From Lachnoclostridium sp. An169 (GTDB lineage: Bacteria; Bacillota; Clostridia; Lachnospirales; Lachnospiraceae): a stretch of 64,000 nt of DNA. The notes beneath the pieces were generated by a model. It worked only from the letters and a program-made list of their open reading frames with translations. It was not told the origin of the DNA and ran no database searches. A program made the translations under genes and the position numbers. The DNA lies in NCBI RefSeq assembly GCF_002160525.1, contig NZ_NFKT01000009.1, forward strand, positions 62,001-126,000, in the 5' to 3' direction. This document shows, piece by piece, positions 18,130 to 25,598 of the stretch (within the stretch, counting starts at the first letter, position 1; the number at the start of each line of letters is the position of its first letter).

Positions 18130-18141
18130 GAGGTGACTGGA

Positions 18142-19041
18142 ATGTCAGGAGTTTACGGACGGGGAGAGAAAATCTTCCAGGTTATTATACATATTTTTCT
18201 CGGAATATTCGCAGTGTGCGCGATCCTTCCGCTTATCATTCTGGTGACAGGGTCAATAACAAGCGAGCAGGAACTTATACAGGACGGCTATACATTTTTC
18301 CCGAAGAGTATTGATTTCAGTGCTTACAAGTACCTGTTTCAGCAGGCAGGCCAGATCCTGAATTCCTATGGGATCACCCTGTTTATCACGATATTCGGGA
18401 CGGTGCTGAGCCTTGTCATCACACCGCTCCTCGCATATCCGCTCTCAAGAAAAGATTTCCGGGCAAGAAATATATTCTCGTTCCTCGTATTTTTCACCAT
18501 GCTTTTCAATGGCGGTATTGTTCCATCTTACATTATGTGGACACAGATCTTTCATCTGAAAAATACGATCTGGTCGCTGATTTTTCCGAATCTGCTCATG
18601 AACGGATTCAATGTGGTGCTCATGAAGAATTATTTTGCCCAGAATATTCCTACGGAGCTGATTGAGGCAGCGAAAGTGGACGGGGAAAATGAATTCGGTA
18701 TCTTTTTCCGGATCGTGCTTCCTCTGGCACTTCCGGTGATGGCGACAATCGGTCTTTTTGTGGGGATCGGTTACTGGAACGACTGGACGAACGGCCTTTA
18801 CTATGTGAGCGAACCGGAACTTTACAGCCTGCAGAATTTCCTGAACCGTATGATGCAGGATATCCAGTTCCTCATGTCCAATTCGCAGATCCAGTCCGGA
18901 GGACAGATGGCGGCGGCATTCCCTTCCACCGGAATCCGCATGGCGATTTCTGTAGTTGGAATCCTTCCGATTGTAGTATTGTATCCCTTCTTCCAGAAAT
19001 ATTTCGTCAAGGGAATAACGGTGGGAGCTGTGAAAGGTTAG
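18142..19041 (+). CDS. Sugar ABC transporter permease, LplC/YtcP-like
   Basis: The second permease of the importer has about 299 residues, six membrane segments and the EAA loop IEAAKVDGENEFGIFFRIVLP. The C-terminus (VKGITVGAVKG) is typical of LplC/YtcP proteins. AGGAGG at 18128-18133 favours the ATG at 18142 over the GTG at 18133, which overlaps that site. It starts 12 bases after the first permease ends. Confidence 0.88.
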   Translation: MSGVYGRGEKIFQVIIHIFLGIFAVCAILPLIILVTGSITSEQELIQDGYTFFPKSIDFSAYKYLFQQAGQILNSYGITLFITIFGTVLSLVITPLLAYPLSRKDFRARNIFSFLVFFTMLFNGGIVPSYIMWTQIFHLKNTIWSLIFPNLLMNGFNVVLMKNYFAQNIPTELIEAAKVDGENEFGIFFRIVLPLALPVMATIGLFVGIGYWNDWTNGLYYVSEPELYSLQNFLNRMMQDIQFLMSNSQIQSGGQMAAAFPSTGIRMAISVVGILPIVVLYPFFQKYFVKGITVGAVKG

Positions 19042-19080
19042 GGCAGAGCATGTGGAACAATGTCGGAAAAATGCTGTAAT

Positions 19081-19107
19081 CTGCAATTTCAGACTATTTT
19101 CTGCAAT
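19081..19107 (+). promoter_or_regulatory. Direct-repeat regulatory site, copy 2
   Basis: Two identical CTGCAAT words at 19081-19087 and 19101-19107 start 20 bases apart. A likely -10 region (AAAGTATAAG, near 19128) lies at the same distance downstream as in copy 3. No good -35 is present, as expected for an activator-dependent promoter. Confidence 0.65.
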
Positions 19108-19145
19108 ATTTAATTTATGAACTTATTTAAAGTATAAGTACGAAA

Positions 19146-19162
19146 GGCGGCGAAGAGCCGCC
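19146..19162 (+). other. 5' leader hairpin upstream of the GH94 gene
   Basis: GGCGGC and GCCGCC form a perfect six-bp stem around GAAGA in the leader. A similar GGCGG/CCGCC hairpin occupies the same place at 21636-21653, and both leaders continue to the words ATTGCAGGAGG. Confidence 0.55.
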
Positions 19163-19196
19163 GGACGAATCTAAGAGATTGCAGGAGGAAAAAACT

Positions 19197-21560
19197 ATGA
19201 CGCCTGGTACAAAATCAGAAACCGGAAAATTATATGAATTTACGGATGGGGGAAACAGCTGCAGGATCTGTGATCCGAGAACGCCGAGATACTGGTACAA
19301 CTATCTCTGGAATGAGGACCGGTACTGTGCCCAGGTCTCCCAGATCGGGCACGGACGCAGTTATTATCTCAGTGAGAAAGCGGACATGTGCATGATCAAT
19401 CAGAACGACGCCAGATATGTGTATCTGAGGGACGATGCGGACGGCACCTGCTGGAACATCGGAGAAGGACCGCTGAATACGGAAGTGGAGGACTACAGCT
19501 GTACCCACAGCATCGGGTATTCCCTGCTTCATTCGGTGAAGAACGGGATTGGGGGATCATGGAGGATCTTTGTGCCGAAAAAAGGGCTCCATGAGGTCTG
19601 GACGCTGAAGTTATGCAACAGGGGAAAAGAAGAAAGGCATCTCAGTATGTTTTCAGCGGTCAGTTTTTCACTGGAAGGTTTTTCCTACCCCAGATATTAT
19701 GAGATGTACCGCTGCATGCACACCTTCTTTGACAGAGAGCTGAACGGCGTCTACTGTGACTCCGCCCACCCCTTTGCACCGCATGAGTACTATCACGGAT
19801 TCCTGGCCTCCACGGAGCCGGTGTATGCTTACGACGGGGATCTCACTCAGTTCTGCGGTCCCACGGGCACGCTGACTCTGCCGGACGCCTCAGCCTGCGC
19901 TCTGTTTCAGAGGCCGGACGTAGTAATGCAGGGACGGGACTGCACCAACTCCGAAGCGTCGCTTTTTATCCTGGGAGGCGTGCTGCAGCATAAGGTCGCG
20001 CTGCAGCCGGGAGAAGAAAAAGAGATTCATCTTGTGTTCGGAATCAGCAGTTCCTGCGAGGAAGCCCGCCGGGTGACAGAACAGTATGCAAAAAGCGGGG
20101 CAGCAGAGCGGGAATTTCAGGAGGCTCAGAAATATAATTATGAGAAGATCAGCACCCTTTCGGTCCGGACGCCGGATGAGAAGATCAACCACATCATGAA
20201 CAACTGGGTAAAAAAACAGGCGGATTTCTGCATCGTGGGGAAGAAAGGGGTACGGGATAATCTGCAGATCGCAGCGGCGCTTCTGAACTACCGCCAGGAC
20301 AAGGCGGAGGAAGAGATCCTGGAGTGCCTGAGGCATCAGTTCCGGGACGGACATGCAGTGCTCACATGGTATCCCTACGATGATACCCGTTATTCCGACC
20401 AGCCTTTCTGGATCATATGGGCGGTCTGCGAGCTGATCAGGGAGACAGGCGACTTTGCCCTGCTGGATAAAAAGGTTTTCTGGCAGGACGGCGGGGAGGC
20501 GTCTGTGCTGGAGCATGTGAAAGCCGCAGTAAACCGGCTCATTGAAGATAAGGGGAAGAACGGACTTGTGAAGATTTATTTTGCCGACTGGAACGACGCC
20601 CTGAATATTACCGATGACCCGGAGGCGGAATCGGTCATGCTGTCCCACCAGTTCTGTCTGGCGCTCCGGGAGCTGAAGCGGCTGATGGAATATGCCGGAA
20701 AACAGAAAAATGCAGACAGTCCTGAGCGTGCTGAATATACAGATTATACGGAGTATCTCGGCAAAGAATATGAGACCCTGAAAGCAGATATCAATACAGC
20801 GGCATGGGACGGAGCATGGTATGCCCGCGCTCTGAGCGAAAAGGGAAATGTGGGATCCAAAGACAGCAGAGGAAGCAAAATATATCTGAATGCACAGACA
20901 TGGGCCGTCCTGGCCGGAGTAGCGGATGGAGAGCGGCTGCAGCAGGTGCTTGCGGCGGTGGACAGTATGGAGCAGGATTTCGGTTTCCCGCTGAACATGC
21001 CGCCCTATCCGGAGTATGATCCCCATGTGGGCAGGATGTCGGGAATGCTCCCAGGACTGTTTGAAAACGGAGGCGTCTACTGCCATGCGACAGGGTTTAA
21101 GATTCTGATGGACTGCTGTACCGGACGGGGCACGAAGGCAGTGGAGACGCTTAAGAAAATCATGCCCGACAGCGGGAAGAATCCTTCCGCCCGGTCCGGC
21201 GCCGAACCTTACGTGTTTACCAACTGCTATTCCACAAGTCCGGGGTATTACGGGAAATCCTACCAGTCCTGGACTACCGGGACTTCCGCATGGTGCCTGA
21301 AGGGGATCTATGAGGGGATTATGGGAGTGAAGCGGGATTATGACGGGCTTCGGATCCGGCCATGTTTCCCGGCCGCCTGGGAGGAGGCGGAGATGACCAG
21401 ACGGTTCCGGGGTGCGGACTATCACATTGTAATCAGAAATCCGCAGCATCTGGAAAACGGGAAACCGGTCATCCGTGTGGACGGCGCCGCCTTTGATTCG
21501 CAGATTCTTCCTGATTTTCGGGATGGAAGGATGCACGAAATTGAGATAAAATTAATCTGA
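19197..21560 (+). CDS. GH94-family glycoside phosphorylase
   Basis: This protein has about 787 residues and resembles cellobiose/chitobiose-type phosphorylases, which split beta-glucosides with phosphate to give a sugar 1-phosphate. The N-terminal beta-sandwich has DPRTPRYWYNYLWNEDRYCA, and the (alpha/alpha)6 barrel carries the probable catalytic Asp in FADWNDALN (about 463-466). The C-terminus has YSTSPGYYGKSYQSWTTGTS. The length is near that of cellobiose phosphorylase (about 800). The substrate is not certain. The ATG at 19197 follows GCAGGAGG; the in-frame TTG at 19179 overlaps that site. A cytosolic location is implied because there is no signal peptide. It fits with the importer just upstream. 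Confidence 0.78.
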   Translation: MTPGTKSETGKLYEFTDGGNSCRICDPRTPRYWYNYLWNEDRYCAQVSQIGHGRSYYLSEKADMCMINQNDARYVYLRDDADGTCWNIGEGPLNTEVEDYSCTHSIGYSLLHSVKNGIGGSWRIFVPKKGLHEVWTLKLCNRGKEERHLSMFSAVSFSLEGFSYPRYYEMYRCMHTFFDRELNGVYCDSAHPFAPHEYYHGFLASTEPVYAYDGDLTQFCGPTGTLTLPDASACALFQRPDVVMQGRDCTNSEASLFILGGVLQHKVALQPGEEKEIHLVFGISSSCEEARRVTEQYAKSGAAEREFQEAQKYNYEKISTLSVRTPDEKINHIMNNWVKKQADFCIVGKKGVRDNLQIAAALLNYRQDKAEEEILECLRHQFRDGHAVLTWYPYDDTRYSDQPFWIIWAVCELIRETGDFALLDKKVFWQDGGEASVLEHVKAAVNRLIEDKGKNGLVKIYFADWNDALNITDDPEAESVMLSHQFCLALRELKRLMEYAGKQKNADSPERAEYTDYTEYLGKEYETLKADINTAAWDGAWYARALSEKGNVGSKDSRGSKIYLNAQTWAVLAGVADGERLQQVLAAVDSMEQDFGFPLNMPPYPEYDPHVGRMSGMLPGLFENGGVYCHATGFKILMDCCTGRGTKAVETLKKIMPDSGKNPSARSGAEPYVFTNCYSTSPGYYGKSYQSWTTGTSAWCLKGIYEGIMGVKRDYDGLRIRPCFPAAWEEAEMTRRFRGADYHIVIRNPQHLENGKPVIRVDGAAFDSQILPDFRDGRMHEIEIKLI

Positions 21561-21569
21561 TGCCGGAAT

Positions 21570-21596
21570 TTACAATTTCAGACGTTTTTCTGCAAT
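21570..21596 (+). promoter_or_regulatory. Direct-repeat regulatory site, copy 3
   Basis: TTACAAT (21570-21576) and CTGCAAT (21590-21596) again start 20 bases apart. The bases between them (TTTCAGAC then a T-rich run) nearly equal those of copy 2, and the likely -10 (TAGTATAGAC, near 21618) is at the same offset. Confidence 0.65.
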
Positions 21597-21635
21597 AAAA
21601 GAAGGAAAATTTTATTTATAGTATAGACAAAGAAA

Positions 21636-21653
21636 GGCGGAAAACAAACCGCC
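21636..21653 (+). other. 5' leader hairpin upstream of the second GPH gene
   Basis: GGCGG (21636-21640) pairs with CCGCC (21649-21653) around an A-rich loop. It is the counterpart of the hairpin before the GH94 gene. Confidence 0.5.
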
Positions 21654-21688
21654 GGAAAAATATAAAAACATTGCAGGAGGAATGAAAA

Positions 21689-23110
21689 ATGGCGAAGGAT
21701 AAGAATGCACCCCGCTATGACAAAGACGGGGCAAGGCGCGTCATGCGCCCGGGGGATTACTTTTCAGATTTCAGCGGTCAGCTGGCTCTGGGATTAATGT
21801 CAAACATTGTAGGTCAGCTGAACTACTTTTACACGGACAAAGTAGGGCTGGCAGTGGGAAGCGTGGGTATCATCCTGGCAGTTTCCAAGGTCATCGATGC
21901 TCTGACCGATGTGATCGCGGGAAATATGATCGATCACTCAAAAGGCGGAGACCACAAGTATTTCCGGTGGATCGCTCCGCAGATCGTGCCGGCAGCGGCG
22001 ATTATGATCCTGATGTTCACGGTGCCGATCCAGGCGGGACAGATACCGGCCATGATCTATGCGCTGGTTACAAACCTGATCCTGTCGGCAGGACTGTACA
22101 CATTTATCGCAACTCCGTTTTCTGCGGTCATGACCGTGCGCACCCACAGCCTCAGCGAGAGGGGGAGCATGGGACTGTTCCGCGCCATCGGAAATTACGG
22201 CGCAGGCATGCTGATCTCCATTCTCACCATACCGCTTACCAACATGCTGGGCGGTACACAGTCTGCATGGATCAAGTACGGTGTTGTTCTTGCAGTCCTT
22301 GTACTTGTTCTGTTCGCAATCTGCTACAGGAACGGACATAAGGCAAAATTCGCCTGTGACTATACGGAAGATCTGGAAGCGCGTCCGGATGAAGAAGAGG
22401 AGGAGCCGGTTCCGTTTGCAGAAGCAATGCAGATGCTCTTTAAAAACAGATACTGGGTTATCGTGCTCCTGTTTAACCTGATTACCAACATCACCAATGC
22501 AGTAACCGCTTCCGGCGGAACCTATTACTGCAAATGGATCTTTGGAAATGACAACCTGGTAGGTGTGATCGGGGCCCTGGGACTTCTGGCAACTATTGTC
22601 GGATTCGCTTTTTCCAAGCCGATCATTGCCGGTCTGGGGATCAAGAGAACCATTTCTTTCGGTCTTCTCGGCGCGGCGTTCTTTGCGGGAATCCGCTGTT
22701 TTGCCCCGACGAACTTTGTGGTCTACATAATTACGAGCCTTCTGGGAAGTTTCGTGCAGATCCCGATGATGAGTCTGTATGGTGTGCTGACATCCATGAC
22801 AATCGATTATAACGAATGGAAGTATAATAAAAAGCTGGTTGCCATGTCCGGCGGAGCCATCGGCTTTGGAAGTAAAGTCGGAAACGGACTGGGGGCGGCA
22901 GTTCTGTCCCTGTTCCTTGTGCTCGGTGCATATGATGCATCCCTGACCACGGCGACGGCTTCCATGAGATATTCCATCTACGGATTCTCGAACTACTTCC
23001 CGGTTGTGATCAACCTGCTCATGTTCGTGCTCTTCCTCGGATTTGATCTGGAGAAGAAACTGCCTCAGATGCGCGAGGAAGTGGCAGCCCGCAAGGCAGC
23101 AAAGAAATAA
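21689..23110 (+). CDS. GPH-family sugar:cation symporter (MFS superfamily)
   Basis: This 473-residue carrier has about twelve membrane segments. It opens with a DYFSDFSGQLALGLMSN segment and has SKVIDALTDVIAGNMIDHSK in the second to third segment region, a GPH signature in which the Asp residues couple cation binding. The usual R-P-W motif is present in changed form (HKYFRWIAPQ). Its own promoter with the direct repeats precedes it, and two GH3 genes follow on the same strand with short gaps, so the three probably form one operon for uptake and hydrolysis of a beta-linked oligosaccharide. Confidence 0.87.
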   Translation: MAKDKNAPRYDKDGARRVMRPGDYFSDFSGQLALGLMSNIVGQLNYFYTDKVGLAVGSVGIILAVSKVIDALTDVIAGNMIDHSKGGDHKYFRWIAPQIVPAAAIMILMFTVPIQAGQIPAMIYALVTNLILSAGLYTFIATPFSAVMTVRTHSLSERGSMGLFRAIGNYGAGMLISILTIPLTNMLGGTQSAWIKYGVVLAVLVLVLFAICYRNGHKAKFACDYTEDLEARPDEEEEEPVPFAEAMQMLFKNRYWVIVLLFNLITNITNAVTASGGTYYCKWIFGNDNLVGVIGALGLLATIVGFAFSKPIIAGLGIKRTISFGLLGAAFFAGIRCFAPTNFVVYIITSLLGSFVQIPMMSLYGVLTSMTIDYNEWKYNKKLVAMSGGAIGFGSKVGNGLGAAVLSLFLVLGAYDASLTTATASMRYSIYGFSNYFPVVINLLMFVLFLGFDLEKKLPQMREEVAARKAAKK

Positions 23111-23131
23111 AGAAATGTGGAGAATCTATAT

Positions 23132-25576
23132 ATGAAGAAATTATACGAAGACAGCAGCAGAAGCCCGGAAGAGAGGGCAAGAGCCCTTCTGGGGGAACTG
23201 AGCCTGGACGAGAAGATGGCCCAGGTGGCCGGTATCTTTCCATTCGGAGAGAGTTATAATGATATGGATAAACTGGCATCGGAGATGCCTTTCGGGATCG
23301 GTCAGGTCAGCACGCTGGAAATGCGGAGAATTCAGACGCTGGATGAGGCTGCCGCCTGGCAGAGAAATGTGCAGAAAACCGTAATGGAGAAAAGCCCCCA
23401 TCACATTCCCGCGATCTTCCATATGGAAGGTCTGTGCGGTCCTTTTATCCAGGAGGGGACCAGCTTCCCCTCCGGTATCTCCAGAGGCTCCGGATGGGAT
23501 CCGGAGTTGGAGGAGGAGATCGCAAAGGTAGTGTCTGAGCAGGAGGGCGCCTGCGGGATCACTCAGATCCTGGCTCCGGTACTGGATATTTCCAGGGATT
23601 CCCGGATGGGAAGGCAGGGGGAGACTTACGGGGAGGACCCGGCGCTGGCTTCTGCCCTGGGAGCCGCCTATACCAGAGGAATCCAGACTACGAAGACCGG
23701 CGGCAGGCAGCCGGAGAGCACGGCAAAACATTTCCTTGCATTCCACAATTCCCAGGGAGGAATTCACGGAACCCACAGCGATACGCCGCCGAGGCTTCTG
23801 GAAGAGATATACGGAAAGCCTTTCCAGGCAGCAATCGCAGAATCTGATCTGAAGGGGATCATGCCCTGCTACTGTTCCATCGACGGAGAGCCGGCGTCCG
23901 TTTCAAAAAGACTGCTGACGGATCTGCTCCGTGATCAGATGGGATTTGACGGACTATGTATCAGTGATTACGGCGCTGTCAATAATGCCCACACTGTCCA
24001 TCATATCGGGGAGACATCAGAGGAAGCCGGATTCCTGGCGATGGAAGCGGGGATGGATGTGGAACTTCCCCAGGCAGTGGGATACGGGGAAGGCCTGAAA
24101 AACATGTTCCGGGAAGGGATAGCAGATATGGCTGTCCTGGACCGGGCGGTTCTGCGCGTACTGGAAGCCAAGTTCCGCATGGGACTTTTTGAGCATCCTT
24201 TTGCCCTGGAAGGGGAGGCGCTCCACGCGGTATTTGAAAATAGGAGGGGAAGAGAACTGTCCCTGCGTTCTGCGAGAGAGTCCATGGTACTTCTGAAAAA
24301 CAACGGCGCCCTTCCTCTTCCGAAAAAGATCAGAAAACTCGCGGTGATCGGCCCTCATGCAGCTTATGCAAGAAAGCTTTTCGGCGGATATACTCATCTG
24401 TGCATGATGGAGTCCGTCTATGCCGTGGCAAACTCCATCGCCGGTGTGGAGGGCAGTGAAGAAGGAGAACAGATGGAGCAGTTGGGGAAAGATCCGGTGA
24501 AACGGGTTCCCGGAACGCTGATCCAGTCCGACGAGGCAGAACTCTTCGAAGATATCCTGCACCTCCAGAAGCCGGGCTGCAGAAGTATTCTGGAAGAACT
24601 GTGTGAGAGACTGCCGGATACGGAGATCCTCTATGCCTACGGGTATCCGATTGCGGGCAGCGATGAGAGCGGTTTTGCGGAGGCTCTAGCAGCAGTGAAG
24701 GAAGCAGATGCAGTGATCCTCACCATCGGCGGAAAGCACGGGACCTGTTCCATGGCGTCCATGGGGGAAGGTGTGGACTCAAGTGATATCAATCTGCCGG
24801 CATGCCAGGATGCCTTCATCCGCAGGGCTGCCGAGTACGGGAAACCGCTGATCGGCGTGCATTTTAACGGACGTCCGGTTTCCAGCAATACGGCGGACCG
24901 GTACCTGGACGCCATCCTGGAGGCGTGGAGCCCTTCAGAGACAGGAGCACAGGCGGTGACCGATGTGCTGCTGGGAGACTATAATCCGGGCGGAAAGCTT
25001 CCGGTCTCCGTGGCATACCATGCAGGACAGATCCCGATCTACTACAACCACCCTTACGGATCAGCATGGCATCAGGGAGAGAGCATCGGATTTGTAAATT
25101 ATGTGGATCTTCCCCACACGCCCCGGTATTTCTTCGGACACGGGCTGTCCTACACCAGGTTTGAGTATTCAGACCTTAGCATTTCTGAAAAGGAGATCCG
25201 GCCGGATGGCGAGATACGGATCAGCTGTTCTGTGACGAATACAGGAGAGCGCACCGGTGACGAGGTTGTGCAGCTGTATCTAATCGACCGTTATGCAAGT
25301 ATGACAAGACCGGTGAAAGAACTGGCGGGATTTAAGCGGGTCACTCTTGAACCGGGAGAAATGGTTCAGGTTGTATTTACCGTGAAGGCAGACCAGATGG
25401 CATTTCTTGACCGGGATATGCGCTGGAAGGTGGAAAAGGGGGATATGGATGTGGAAATCGGAAGTTCCTCGGAAGATATCCGGCTGAAAGGGGAGTACAG
25501 GATCACGGAGGACGCATGGATCGACGGCAGAGATCGGACTTTCTATGCCGGGACAGAAGTGATCCGTCAGAAATAA
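23132..25576 (+). CDS. Glycoside hydrolase family 3, classical domain order
   Basis: This is a beta-glycosidase of about 814 residues in the usual GH3 order: a TIM barrel with the nucleophile in FDGLCISDYGAVNNAH (Asp about 279), an (alpha/beta)6 sandwich, and a C-terminal fibronectin-III-like domain (GDEVVQLYL and FKRVTLEPGE). RMGRQGETYGEDP and KHFLAFH are typical substrate-site motifs. There is no signal peptide, so it acts on imported sugars. The ATG at 23132 is preferred to a GTG at 23117, which overlaps the probable ribosome site. It begins 21 bases after the GPH gene. It may be a beta-glucosidase or beta-xylosidase. Confidence 0.87.
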   Translation: MKKLYEDSSRSPEERARALLGELSLDEKMAQVAGIFPFGESYNDMDKLASEMPFGIGQVSTLEMRRIQTLDEAAAWQRNVQKTVMEKSPHHIPAIFHMEGLCGPFIQEGTSFPSGISRGSGWDPELEEEIAKVVSEQEGACGITQILAPVLDISRDSRMGRQGETYGEDPALASALGAAYTRGIQTTKTGGRQPESTAKHFLAFHNSQGGIHGTHSDTPPRLLEEIYGKPFQAAIAESDLKGIMPCYCSIDGEPASVSKRLLTDLLRDQMGFDGLCISDYGAVNNAHTVHHIGETSEEAGFLAMEAGMDVELPQAVGYGEGLKNMFREGIADMAVLDRAVLRVLEAKFRMGLFEHPFALEGEALHAVFENRRGRELSLRSARESMVLLKNNGALPLPKKIRKLAVIGPHAAYARKLFGGYTHLCMMESVYAVANSIAGVEGSEEGEQMEQLGKDPVKRVPGTLIQSDEAELFEDILHLQKPGCRSILEELCERLPDTEILYAYGYPIAGSDESGFAEALAAVKEADAVILTIGGKHGTCSMASMGEGVDSSDINLPACQDAFIRRAAEYGKPLIGVHFNGRPVSSNTADRYLDAILEAWSPSETGAQAVTDVLLGDYNPGGKLPVSVAYHAGQIPIYYNHPYGSAWHQGESIGFVNYVDLPHTPRYFFGHGLSYTRFEYSDLSISEKEIRPDGEIRISCSVTNTGERTGDEVVQLYLIDRYASMTRPVKELAGFKRVTLEPGEMVQVVFTVKADQMAFLDRDMRWKVEKGDMDVEIGSSSEDIRLKGEYRITEDAWIDGRDRTFYAGTEVIRQK

Positions 25577-25598
25577 GGAAAACATAGAGGAGAAGAGC

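Noticed and set aside
19890-21536. 548-codon minus-strand frame opposite the GH94 gene
   Set aside because: The composition is not protein-like and the plus strand has a full GH94 reading frame with catalytic motifs.
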